This document shows positions 34,202-46,286 of a stretch of 64,000 nucleotides of DNA, one piece after another. Positions within the stretch are counted from its first letter, which is position 1. The number at the start of each line of letters is the position of its first letter. This DNA is from Sinotaia quadrata (taxonomy: Eukaryota; Mollusca; Gastropoda; Architaenioglossa; Viviparidae), in NCBI GenBank assembly GCA_028829895.1, contig CM054181.1, positions 110,570,860 through 110,634,859 on the forward strand, written 5' to 3'. Below the pieces are notes generated by a model. The model was not told where the DNA came from and ran no database searches. It was given only the letters and a program-made list of their open reading frames with translations. Both the position numbers and the translations under genes were made by a program.

Positions 34202-35837
34202 TGTTACGTTTCCAGTATTTATTTATAGACCCTGTCTAGAATAATTAAGGACTTTAAAAGATAATAGATAATTTAGTTCCTTCTCTTATATCCTAAACAG
34301 ACTGGTTGCTCAACTTATCATTTGACTCAGTCAAATATGTGTCTTGTAGTGCAGACGACAGATTTACAAACTGATAAATTGCGTACGTTAGCTGGTTTGG
34401 AGTTAGCTGGTTTGGAGTCGTTAAATTCCTCTAAATTAATATGCATTCGTTATGTCATTCAGCTCAATCGCCCCCATCCAATCCAAGAAATTAATCATTA
34501 GGTCTATTATGCATAAAAATTAACTACGAAGAGGTTTAACAATAGAAAATAAGATTTAATAAAGTTTAACAATTAACAATACTCAAATACGAGCGCGAAA
34601 GTCTATTTCTTAATTCTCGCACGTACGTGCTTAAAGTTAATTCGAGAAAAAGTGCCCAATTGTATCTTATTGAACTTTGTATCAACTGAGAAATACTCAG
34701 CTTAAAGTCTCTGTATCGCCTGGTCCCCTTTTTATTCTAGTCCGAACCGGTTTGTCTCACAGTAGTCACTCTAGCGGAAAACGCACGTGGCATTCAGTGG
34801 AAATTGTCCTTTAATTTCGTCGCTAGTGAACTTGTGCTTTACAATGGGATGGACTCTAGAATACTTGAATTCTCTCCGTAGAATTCAAACCAGCTTGTAC
34901 AGGTCTTCAGGTTGAAGACAAAGACAATTTGTCCAAGTTCAAGGATGCAGACAAGGAAACAAAGAAAGAACCGACCTGGGGAAACAAATGTATCCCGTAA
35001 GCCTTCTGCTAATGTTTCGCTACTTAAGCACATTCTGTTAAAATGCTTTGAATTAGAAATTCGACTACGCGTCGTTTACAATTTAGATTTAGAAAAATGT
35101 AATCTTCTCACGCATGTTTCATTTAACAGTGCATTACGTATGAATCATAAAAATATATACAACGTTAAATTAATGTTCATACAAAGGGATAATTCAAACA
35201 GCAAAGCGCTTCACAATTTACAATTAAAATTACACGCAATAAATTGAATTACATGAGAAATTCATATCGAGCGCAGGCATTTCTGGCTCTAGTGAATTTA
35301 AAAGCAATATAAATTAAAGTTACAATGGAAAGAGTTACAATAAATTTATATTCCATAACTTATAGGTTTTCAGTCATTTCAACGAACCGTGCTCAAGTTA
35401 TATAGCAACACATGATAATATATAACACAAGTGAATACATAGCTAAAATATACAGAATGCAATCAAATAAAAGTGATACCTTATGAGAAGTCGAAGTGTC
35501 TATCTCATCTACCTCGCCGGTTCTATCTGTTACTGCACGACTCGAGTAGCTGACATAGTTGGTCGCGTCGCTAATTGTGTCTGAGTGATGGGCGGAAGTA
35601 TTGTACCCATATTTATAAGAAAGTATAGAGCATATCACGTGACGGATCGCGTGGCATGTAGTTGGTTCTAGAACCTAGACCATGGGCCTAAAGTTACATA
35701 ACGTCTTGACCTTCTTTGTTGGAAGTTTCTCGACGAGAATCTCGCGAGAGAGCTCCAAACAAAGGAATTTCAAATCTCGATATTTGAAAATAAACAAGTG
35801 GGTCAAACAGTCAAGACATTTTTATCAGACTGTGACA
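34202..35837 (-). mobile_element. Solo LTR, family L2 (1636 bp), with 5-bp target-site duplication
   Basis: On the plus strand it begins TGTTACGTTTCC and ends CAGACTGTGACA. CTCAG flanks both sides (34197-34201 and 35838-35842). Read on the minus strand it starts TGTCACAGTCTGA, like the Ty3 LTR at 797, and has a TATA box (TATAAAT, 35617-35611) about 220 bp from its start, with AATAAA signals towards its end. This sets the orientation. No copy of it is seen elsewhere in the window. Small frames inside (34912-35247 plus, 35393-35638 minus) are therefore LTR sequence rather than genes. Confidence 0.75.
35611..35617 (-). promoter_or_regulatory. TATA box within solo LTR L2
   Basis: TATAAAT on the minus strand, in CTTATAAATATGGG, with CACTCAGAC about 30 bp downstream as a possible initiator. 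Confidence 0.45.
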
Positions 35838-35842
35838 CTCAG

Positions 35843-37424
35843 CAGTATTCCGTTCTAAAAATAAAAATAAAAATGACACTCGACATGGCATTGCAATGGA
35901 GCGTGGCGAATACAGGTCGATAGGGCACGCTATTGGGAGCGTAGAGTAAAAAAAAAACCACTAAGAGCATTTCTACGGCTGCTTTCCACAGGTAATGTAA
36001 AAAACTGAAATATGTAACACTTTCAATGAAAAGGTATGAACATGCGACAGAGAAATTGGGATGGTAAGATCGATGGGATTAAAAGAGGGTCCAACTACTA
36101 TTTACACCCTTCCCTTGGGGAATATCGACACTGTTAATTTCTCGATTTTTCTCTCCAAAACAAAACAAAAAGCTTTAAAAAACAATTCTTTCAACGAATA
36201 GAGAGAAAATTAATACGTTTTGGGTGATGACCTTCATATTCATTCGCTTAATCCCACCTGTCACCTGTATTAATGGCGCACAAGTATTCAAACTATTTGC
36301 ATACACGCTTTTGAATGCTTAGCACATTACATTTCATTGTCTTCTGGCTCACTTTCTTCTTGACTTCACGGTAGGCCAGCTCACATTTAAAGCAGTAAAC
36401 AGTTTTTTTTTTTAATTTTAAATACTGCTTATAGAAATATAAAATGTGCAATTTGCGTTTAGAAACACAACACACGTCGCTTGTTTTTGGAAATGCAACA
36501 TACGACGCATTGAAAATGCTATGCTATATTACTGTTATTCTTTGTTCTCAAATAAAATATATTTCGAAAAGAGACAGACTACCTTCATCATATAAATAAA
36601 TTTGAGATGTTGGGGGGGGGGGGACTTGACAGTCAGCAACCTGACTAAATACAATATGTCGTGTTAAAAATTGACTCAGCAAAGCTACAATGTAACATAA
36701 ATGTAGCTAAGCGTGCCTAGAGTCTGATACTACAGTCAGTTGTTTTTTTCATCTAGTTGAAAAGAAACTATGAAGCAGGTATATGTATCAGAATGCAATT
36801 ATGGTATCAGTCAGTGGCCCGATCGCCATTTCTTAAAAGTTATAACAGGCGAAATAGAAAACCAAGTTTCGAGTAGCGTTAGGTTTCTTAAATTGATTTC
36901 TTTTTAAAAGGAGGAACGTACTGAAGAATTTTTTTTTAAGTAGCCAAAGTCAACTTTGTACTGTTAACGTCCAGACCCTGGTTGCCATGTGCCCACGGGA
37001 GTACTGCATGTAATCTGGTCAGTCAACTTTGCCGATACTGTTTGTACCCAGTGATCTGGAGACTGGGTGCGTGCTATCAACTGGAGACACTAGGGCGAAA
37101 AATGTGATTTTTATTGTTTAATTTTTTATTTTTAGTATACCTTGCCACTGTGCACAGTACACCACTTCTCTGACTCGAGTCTACAATACCACCTTTCGAA
37201 ATAACTTTTAACTGATCGAAGCAATGTTTCGTGGGAGGAAAAAAGTTTTTAATCCTCTCTAACAGAGCACATTATGCATAAGTGAGAGAGAAAAAAATCA
37301 GCACGAACTGTACATAATCCAATTATATAGTGGTCATAATTCCACCGCAGGAAAGTCTACTTAGATCTTTTAATTTTAACTAGCAGTGAAGGGTGTTTTC
37401 TCAATCTCTCACCACAACAAATGC
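35843..37424. other. No gene recognised
   Basis: AT-rich with a G run near 36611-36623 and several A or T runs. No feature beyond that. Confidence 0.5.
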
Positions 37425-37945
37425 ATCACAGAACAGAGATTACGGCATAGCAGGTATCACAGCACAGAGATTACGGCATAGCAGGTATCACAGCACAGAG
37501 ATTACGGCATAGCAGGTATCACAGCACAGAGATTACGGCATAGCAGGTATCACAGCACAGAGATTACGGCATAGCAGGTATCACAGCACAGAGATTACGG
37601 CATAGCAGGTATCACAGCACAGAGATTACGGCATAGCAGGTATCACAGCACAGAGATTACGGCATAGCAGGTATCACAGCACAGAGATTACGGCATAGCA
37701 GGTATCACAGCACAGAGATTACGGCATAGCAGGTATCACAGCACAGAGATTACGGCATAGCAGATATCACAGCACAGAGATTACGGCATAGCAGATATAT
37801 CACAGCACAGAGATTACGGCATAGCAGGTATCACAGCACAGAGATTACGGCATAGCAGATATCACAGCACAGAGATTACGGCATAGCAGATATCACAGCA
37901 CAGAGATTATGGCATAGCAGATATCATATCACAGCACAAGCATTA
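37425..37945. repeat. 31-bp minisatellite, about 16-17 copies, highly homogeneous
   Basis: The unit is CACAGAGATTACGGCATAGC followed by AGGTATCACAG. About eleven consecutive units are identical. From about 37760 the variant GCAGATATCAC, or GCAGATATATCAC with an extra AT, appears and alternates once with the original. Decayed relatives continue to about 38035. Confidence 0.98.
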
Positions 37946-39917
37946 CAGCACGGTAAGTATCACAACATGATAGGCAATATTGCTCAGTAAATATCATAGC
38001 TCAGATATTACAACACAGTTACACTGCACAAGTGTCATAAAAAGCTGGCTTTGGTCTCGCCGTTAATTTTCTTTTTTTTTAAAATGTAGTCATGCGTGGT
38101 TTCATTTCGGTAATTGTATAAGCGTGCTATCTGTAATTAAAGCATTGCATAGCAAAGCTTCTATGGTTACTACTTGAATCAGAACAGTCTGTTCATCAAA
38201 GTGTATTTCATAATAATAATGTCGTATAACAGGAAAGTAATCTAAAGTTATTTTCTAAATCCAGATATTTTCACTGATTTATTTCTTAGACTTATATTTA
38301 GTACAATTGAAAGGAAATCACAGTGCCCATCAAAGTAAGTTTTCGGCTACTGGAGTATATTGTCTAGAAAAATACTGTACATTTTCCCTCGTTCAATAAA
38401 TTAAATGTAGGTAAACTACTTCAAAATATAAACTAAGATGATCGACAGAACCGTTCAAAAGACCACCACAAGCAGGCATATCACGTGACATTACTCTCTA
38501 CCCGAAAGCAGTTTCTTCAAGCGGTCTCAAAACACGCCAATTACACTGACTCCAGCTTGCAATTTACCAAGTCGTCAAAAGAATTTCAAACACGGAAGAC
38601 GACATACAGAACACATACCGAACGACCAGCGTCGTGCTGGTCGGTTCTAGGACAAACCCTCGCGCCATTTCACCTCCAATTATTTCCCTTGGGGGGGGGG
38701 GGGTAGAGGGGAGGCTGAAGAGCAGCTGGCGGGAAGGTTTAACCTTAACACAAAAATTTACTATTTACCTGCTCTTCTTCCGGAAAATATGTTCCACTTC
38801 TATCAGAAGCCGCATACTGGCGGAATTTAAATGATTGAAAGTTTTGTTGTTTTTTTTAAAAAACTCGCGCTAATACATCGAGCGCTGTATAATTCATGAA
38901 AAGTCCGTGATAATTACTGCGCCGCACACTGGACTGTTCTTGTCAAAGCAAGACCACTCCACAATGCATAAGCCGCGACCATTATTTTTTTTAAAAATAA
39001 AAACCAGGGGAATAACCACTGTTCTTTTTACCTATAATTATTGGTATCATCGTCACCTTCCTTGTACTTTCCAAGCGACTAATGTGCTACTCACAACTGG
39101 TAGGCAACGGGATACAGGAAGGAAGACAACCACAATAAATGCTTGAGAAAGAAAAAGGACGAATGATAGTGGATGCCGTCAATTTGACGAATAAATCTAT
39201 CTGCTGTCAGGTGTAACATATGATCAAAGATGAAAGTAATTTTAATCAAATTGGTAGAATGCAGTATTGAAACGATTTCTGTGCTAGTATGTCTTTTGGC
39301 TACATATTCAAACGCACGCGAGCGCGGGCGCGCGCACACACACACACACACAATCATGAGTTACATTTATAAATACTTCGACCGTGACACCACAACTTTG
39401 TGAACTCACAGTTAATTTGTTCACAATCAAGATAATCACCGAAACACGGCATAAATAAATAATCGATGTCGTTGCTGCTGCTGCTGTTTTTTTAAAAAAA
39501 ATAAATAATAACAAGTGTTCCTGTCAAATAATGAACACTGATTCTGACACGACTTGTCAAGCTCCACAAACACTGACCTACATGCGCACTGCAAACTCGT
39601 ACGTACTCTGATGTGCATGCGCACTGAACGCATCCCGAACCCAAACAATGCGCTTGCTAGCACATGTAACTTTGTTGTCTCAGTTCAACAGATCCCGGAT
39701 TAAAAACCTTTCTCCAGCAAATCACGATTACGATGGTGTGTGCGGGTCTTCCATTCTATCAAGATGGGTACCCAGTCGGGCGAGGGGGGGGGGGCGGTCG
39801 GCGAGGGGGGTTAGGGGTTGGAAGGAGGTTTCAATTACGCTAAAAGAATTCCGCGCATATAGAATCCATGCAAGAGCTGAAACATCGCATAGAAAACAGA
39901 CAGGTTGTAGTTAAAAT
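37946..39917. other. No gene recognised
   Basis: After decayed repeat tails the sequence is AT-rich. A G run lies at 38691-38702, a short CGCGCGCACACACA run at about 39325-39352, a GCT run at about 39473-39487 and G-rich DNA at 39781-39820. Short frames are unconvincing. Confidence 0.45.
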
Positions 39918-40033
39918 AGTCTCTTGAAATGTTTTTGTTTTTATTTTATCGTTTCTATGGCGAACTGCTTCCAATAGTCGCTTGAAATGTTTTTGTTTTT
40001 TTATTTTATCGTTTCTATGGCTATCTGCTTCCT
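39918..40033. repeat. 58-bp tandem duplication
   Basis: AATAGTCTCTTGAAATGTTT/TTGTTTTTATTTTATCGTTT/CTATGGCGAACTGCTTCC is followed by a copy with one extra T, GTCGC for GTCTC and CTATC for CGAAC. Confidence 0.95.
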
Positions 40034-40256
40034 AACAGCATACCTTATGCTCGAACGCCAAGGGTAACAGGTGGTACTGATATCACACAAAGGACGGAGT
40101 CGCGTTTCGCTATACCAAGCATTTAACACCTGATCATACACTCAAAATAAACATGCTATGTTGCTTTTTATTCTAAGCTCAAATTATAAATAAAATGTTC
40201 AACCAAGCACGATTACGTCCTAAGTGCACGATAAGCGTCGATTTCTCATGGATACT

Positions 40257-42420
40257 GTGGCGAAGTAAATTTCCTTCTCACTATTTCTAGACTTAGTAAT
40301 TATATATTTGTTGCCAATGTTAAAGTGACCCGAGCTTGGGCTCACTTTGTGATGATACTTTTTCAAAGTTGAAGTAAACAACTCAGGTGGAGAATGTGCT
40401 AGAAATTACTGATGCAATCCAAACCAGTTCCAACCGAATAAGTAGTTTTTCTGACTAATTGTCTCATACTTGTTCATAACAATTTCATCCAATGGGGATG
40501 GACCGAAAGTAACTTTGTTGAAGAAGTGCTCTATTTTAATCATTTTGATTTTGAAAAAACTCTAGTCGGGTCATAAAGACCAGATCGTTAGCTTATGGTA
40601 AGTTAACTGACTAATAAAGGAAGAATGGACTTAGAATATTTCATATATGTTTGCTATTGATCTATGATTTGAATTGGAGAATGCTTATGTAATTGAATCA
40701 TTATTTCTATGTTCATTAATTTGGTTACGTTGTACATTATACTTGTGAATTTTAATCCATTCTATATTTTTTATGCTGTGTGTGTGTATCAGGCTCACGA
40801 AATTGTTGCACGATTTTGTAAGCTGATAATGTATGTAAAAGAGAAAGGGACTTTAGAGATGAAATATGCCTGAAATTTAGTGCTGCCTTAATTTGTCTTT
40901 TGCATAAGAAAGCGCACCCTTTCGCTCTAGGCATTGTGTTGTGAATCCAGCGTTATGGTCGAATTTACGATTAAACGTTTTGCTATAAGCTGATTCCTGT
41001 GAGTTTCATTTGCGAAAAAATTTAAATATAAAATAAAAATCTGTGCAATTTAGCGATATTCTGGTATACCAAAAGCTATTTTAAAATGTTTATGTAATGT
41101 ACTTCATTGTCTTTTTTGAATGTTCCTTGCGAAGATAGAAAACAAACCATACACTGCTAAGTCTTAATTGGAGAATGCTTATGTAATTGACCCATTATTT
41201 CTGTTATCTAATTTGATTAAGCTGTATATACTTGTGAATTTTGGTCGATTCTATATTTCTTATGCTGTGTGTGTATTGGCCTATGAAATTGTTGCAGGAT
41301 TTGTAAGTTGAGACTCTATGTAAGAGGGAAAGGGGTTTTAGAGATGAAATATGTGTTAAATTTAGCTATGCCTTAATCTGACTTTTGTAGAAGAAAGTGT
41401 ACCGTTTTTGCTTCAGGCTACAGTGACTACTGTACTCAACTGATTATATCGGTGTGTGAATCCAGTGTTATCGATGAACTTACCAGTAAACGTTTTGCTG
41501 TAAGTTTATTCCTGTGAGTTTTGTTCGATAGCCAATACAGCAACAATTGAAGCTTTAGTTTGATCTTCAGAATTCACAAAGTTTATTTTGAACATTCCTC
41601 ATGGTGTGTTGAGTAAATATGAAGATTCTAGAACACTCTGCATAAGCTTTTGTTAATGCATGTGAGGTTCTGAACAATTCACTATGGTGTGCTTTGTGAG
41701 CGCATCGAAGATTCTGGGACAGTTGTGTAATGTGCCTAGATAGGGTGTATTGGACCGCCATCTAAATAAGAAACGCAGTGACTTGTTGCAAACCAAATGA
41801 TTGTAAACACAATCTAGTGACAGACACCATCAATGAAAGAAAGTTATGTACATTGACTTTAATTATTTCTCTAAAACTCCACTCTCATTTCTGTGATGAA
41901 TAACATGCATGATCTTGATTGTATATATATATGTTAATTGACTGCTGATGTCTATTATAGGATAAACTTGAACAATTGTCTAGCTTTAATCAAACATTGT
42001 TGTGAAGTGACGTAAATGTCAACACACTTTGATTTTATTCATATGTTGTATATTTGGTTGTTGATTTATATTTATTATTGTTAAATTTACTGACCTTCTT
42101 ACACATATTGATAACCATATGTTGGAGCGATTATGGGTGGATGGGGGCTCACTAAATATAAATTTAAAAGATGGATATATCTTCTCTTTTAGTAAGAAGT
42201 TTTCCATCTATGGAAATATTGTGACGGTAAATGCCTTTAATGTTGAGGAAGAGAGAAAACGTTTATAGCGCCCGCATATCCGCCAAGTGAGAGACACGAG
42301 TGATGTCTTCTGGAGAATTATTAATAACATAAATTAAGATTCTCATCACTTGTAATTAGTTATGGGCGATTAAATAATAATAATCATCATAACCAATAAC
42401 TAGGGTGGCGTTAGTATCAC
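40257..42420. repeat. Dispersed repeat family R3, copy a (about 2.16 kb, with internal duplication)
   Basis: Collinear with 51715-53103 at both ends. Shared blocks are GTGGYGAAGTAA at the left; GTTGAAGTAAACAAC and AGAATGTGCTAGAAATT; CCACTCTCATTTCTGTGATGA; GATAACCATATGTTGGA; and GAAGAGAGAAAACGTTTATA, then GCGCCCGCATAT, near the right end. Copy a is longer because an internal segment of about 350 bp occurs twice. GTGGCG at 40257 and again at 42415 may be a 6-bp target-site duplication. No coding frame; class unknown. Confidence 0.8.
40671..41527. repeat. Internal direct duplication within R3 copy a
   Basis: 40671-41014 and 41165-41527 match over AATTGGAGAATGCTTATGTA, CTTGTGAATTTT, TTTTAGAGATGAAATATG, GTGAATCCAG-GTTAT and ATTCCTGTGAGTTT. 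They are separated by about 150 bp. Only one version exists in copy b, and it is strongly diverged. Confidence 0.85.
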
Positions 42421-42515
42421 TTATATATATCCAATAGTTTTCAAATAATAAGAAGAGGAATGCAGTACAGGTGATATGCTAACTTATTATTACTTGGAGT
42501 CCTAAAATACCTGTC

Positions 42516-42876
42516 AGTAGCTGTTTAAGAAATGTAATGTTTTCTATTACTAAAATGTAAATGTTAGTCTGATTTCTGTAGCTGTTTAAGAAATGTAATG
42601 TTTTCTATTACTAAAATGTAAATGTTAGTCTGATTTCAGTAGCTGTATAAGAAATGTAATGTTTTCTATTACTAAAATGTAAATGTTAGTCTGATTTCTG
42701 TAACTGTTTAAGAAATGTTTTCTATTATTAAAATGTAAATGTTAGTCTGATTTCTGTAGCTGTTTAAGAAATGTAATGTTTTCTATTACTAAAATGTAAA
42801 TGTTGGTCTGATTTCTGTAGCTGTATAAGAAATGTAATGTTTTCTATTACTAAAATGTAAATGTTAGTCTGATTTG
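42516..42876. repeat. 61-bp minisatellite, about 6 copies
   Basis: The unit is GTAGCTGTTTAAGAAATGTA, ATGTTTTCTATTACTAAAAT, GTAAATGTTAGTCTGATTTCT. Copies are almost identical; one lacks AATG. It begins about 95 bp beyond the right end of R3 copy a. Confidence 0.97.
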
Positions 42877-43645
42877 GCTTTCACTTTCGCCAACTATATT
42901 TTTTTCTGTTTAAAAAAAAAAATATTTCGAAGTCAGACGCAAATATCCAGGGTGAGATTTATGTTCTGGAAGGGAGAGATCTAGTGCCATTTGTTGGCAG
43001 AATGAAGCTCTAAGTAGCTGCTCAGTATTCTAACTACAAATTTAGACCGGACACCAGTCTCTCTCTTTCATATTTCATTCTCAAAGGATCTTTCCCGGCG
43101 TGCGTTGTAGCGCACGATGCCTGATTAATCGTCCTCGCGAAAGACAAGGGTCTAAATGTCACGTGTTACACAAGCAAACCACCATCACCTTGACCTAGAA
43201 AGCGGTTAAGGATTACCCGTTTGTCAACACAAGGTTTGAGCGAGAAGCCTGTCCTCTGCGTGAAGTCAGTCTCGATTAAATACAAGTTGTCAATAGGTTA
43301 TACATGAATAATGGCGTTCTAAGTATTTGAAATATTTAAATTTTCGATTGAAGTGTATGTTAATTTTATTTAAGAAAATATGTACTTTAGGATATTCCGG
43401 TCCCCAAAACCATACACCACATTTGAACAACATTTTAAAGCTAACATTTTTTTTTTACAGTTATATCAGTTTCATATCCAACAAATGAATCAATTGCAGC
43501 TCTATAATGACAAACCAAACAAAGAATTAAAAAATCCTGTTAAGTGACAATACTACGATGAATGTCTGATTAAAGATCAATCTTAACATGAACTGAAAAA
43601 TCCTCTTCCAATTACGCGATATGCGAGGGTTTCGGGGATGCACTA
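42877..43645. other. No gene recognised
   Basis: Mixed sequence, no array or recognisable frame. Confidence 0.5.
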
Positions 43646-43802
43646 TCACGCCAAGAGAACGGTGCTCTGAATGGCGTCAAAAGTAACATATGTAAAGCCA
43701 AGCGCAAAGAGAACTGTGCTCTGAAATGCGTCAAAAGTAACACATATAAAGCCATGCGCAAAGAGAACTATGCTCTGAACGGCGTCAAAAGTAACAAACA
43801 GC
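43646..43802. repeat. 54-bp direct repeat, 3 copies
   Basis: AAGAGAACTGTGCTCTGAAT/GGCGTCAAAAGTAACATATG/TAAAGCCATGCGCA. As 54 is divisible by three, a minus-strand frame with an 18-residue repeat arises; there is no other sign of coding. Confidence 0.93.
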
Positions 43803-43849
43803 CACGTCAACCTTGAAAGATCATGAAAGCAAGACAATCTACTGACAAC

Positions 43850-44220
43850 TGTAAGTGCCCGACCACACTGACAACCAGATCACATTATTAACAAATAGCC
43901 TGTCTATAACCACGACAGCCAAGACAGCCTAAGCTAACCACTAAAGCTAAGTCTACTTATCGATAACCAAATCATGGAAGTCTCTCGTTGACCACAACTT
44001 ATCGTTAACCACTAAAGTCAAGCCAGATTATCAATAATCAGAACAGCCGAAACATCTTACAAAAGATAACCATGGCAGTCCAATGGGAATACTAAGAAAC
44101 CATGACAGGCAAATCAACCTAGTGACACAGATAAACCATCACTGTAATGCTAGCCTCTTGGCAAGCAAGACAGCCAAGTCAGCCTAATTATAATTTGTTG
44201 CAACCTTGCCAGCTGTCATA
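43850..44220. repeat. Decayed short repeats around GACAGCCAAGTCAGCCTAA
   Basis: Words such as ACAGCCAAGACAGCCTAAGC, TAACCACTAAAGCTAAGTCT and ACAGGCAAATCAACCTAGTG recur irregularly. Confidence 0.4.
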
Positions 44221-45984
44221 TTCTGACCAACACCTTATGTACAATTAAAGTTTTATTAAATAAAAATAAAACAGACTAAAACCACTGGGTTAGGTTCCGT
44301 CACCACCACCAGTTAGAGTGAGCGCGAAATACGATCTAACTTTAGAGGTCAGGCTGTGCCAGCACTCTGGAAGTTGGATCTGCTTGGGGAAATTTATCGT
44401 GTGTGGCCGAAAGTAATTAACTCTCGGGTTAGAAGGGGGTTTGGGGTAAACTTCTTTTGCTTTCACACGTTGTCGATGTGCTGGAAATTTATGGTTATAA
44501 GAATGGAATTACTTCCACCCTTCCCAGAACCCTCAGCGAGAGATATAATAAACTCCATGTGTACTCCGAACTCTAAGTGTTCCCACTGTCGGAGAAAAGA
44601 CTTGTCTCCCTTGGCTAAATAAATGCTATCCCAAGGGAGAAAAAGAAAAGATCCTGGATGGATTAATCAAAACCCTGCCATATCAAGACGAGAAGGTGCA
44701 ACAGCATTTACGACAACGGCTACACTCATTCCAGCATATCACTTCAGGGAACTGATCCCGGGGCCAGTGCATTTGTCAAGTGCATCGCGGACATTGTGTA
44801 TGCTGCTATCCAGCCCGCCAATGTGAGCTGAAGGAGGCTTGACCTCTAGTTCATTCAAGATAAGAACCAGTATTGTGCTGTCGCTAAACCAATGACATTT
44901 TCAAAACTGTTCTTCAAATTCATGCCAGGTCATCTCTATGACAAACATTCTAGAATTTTAATTACACATTACACTATTATTGATAAACAGTGCCACTAGA
45001 AAACCACAGAGTAGCTTATTTTATCCACATTCTCTATTTCTAAATACCATGATTGTTGGGGGGATGGGGGGGGGGCAGATTTTTTAGACAAGTGTCTATC
45101 TATAACCAATAAAATTATTCATATGCGGCCCAATCCTGGAATATGGACTCTGCCTGTAATGTAGGGAGGTAAGGAGTGCATTCACACTTACTACCATTTA
45201 TCATTACCACTACCATTATCACTTCACCAGACACCACACGAGCCTATTCTGCTAAGAGACAAGGCGGAAATTGTGTTTCCATTAATCGAAGTAGGTACCT
45301 GCATTGCTTGATTATCTACAATATTCGTAAACGATGACTAACGTAATAAAAAAAAAAATAAAACATTAACTGTCATAATGTCCACCTAAGCCTGATGAAG
45401 CGAATACCGTCTAAAGTGAAAATGTGGCTGCTGTACAAGGCAAAGGTCAATTGCAAAATAGCTATTTCCCCTTAAATTTTGACTTTCGGTTGGAAGACAT
45501 GGTTACGAAAAGAGGACGAATAAGGTCATAATTTCGAAAGAAAAAAATTACAAGGGAAATAATCTTTTGGGGGAAAAATACATCTTTTCTGAAAGCTCTG
45601 TATGTTTAATTTGTCTCAAAGAATGTTACAGGACTTAACACTTAAATTAGTGTGTGTGTGCGCGCAAAGTTAAAATTATAAAAGTCATTAATGGAATTCC
45701 GAACTACATTTTTTACCTTATCTCCTTCCATCTCTCCCCCAACTCACCCCCAACCCCGCTTTATTTCTTATTAAGTGCCATAACTATAGAATCTTTCAGG
45801 CAATCCAATCTATTCGGTCTGCGACTTGACGCGAAAGGAAACTGTGCCGCAACAATACTGGCGCCAGCAACTTTACCCGACATAATGCTAACGCTCACCA
45901 CTCAGAAGAGCAGTCCACTTGATCGAAATGGATCTCTGATATCGACACAAAGCCTAGAGTAGTCTCACTCTCCTTACCCACACC
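44221..45984. other. No gene recognised
   Basis: Two adjoining short frames (44356-44622 and 44623-44826) have no recognised domain; the first starts at GTG. A G-rich run lies near 45057-45076. Nothing else is supported. Confidence 0.4.
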
Positions 45985-46286
45985 GTACGAGAGAAGGAGA
46001 GCAGTGTTTTAGCGCTTGCCCACAGAACTACGAGAAGAAGAAAAACAACAAAAACAGAAGCTATAAAGCTTGCAAGACCCACATGTATGAGAGAAGGAGA
46101 GCAGTGTTTTAGCGCTTGCCCACAGAACTACGAGAAGAAGAAAAACAACAAAAACAGAAGCTATAAAGCTTGCAAGACCCACATGTACGAGAGAAGGAGA
46201 GCAGTGTTTTAGCGCTTGCCCACAGAACTACGAGAAGAAGAAAAACAACAAAAACAGAAGCTATAAAGCTCGCAAGACCCACATGT
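45985..46286. repeat. Exact 100-bp tandem triplication
   Basis: Units begin at 45985, 46085 and 46185 with GTACGAGAGAAGGAGAGCAG/TGTTTTAGCGCTTGCCCACA. They differ by only a base or two (GTATGA in unit 2, GCTCGCAAG in unit 3), so the amplification is recent. Confidence 0.98.

Noticed and set aside
37425..37945. CRISPR-like array
   Set aside because: Units are directly adjacent with no variable spacers, and the context is an animal genome; it is a minisatellite.
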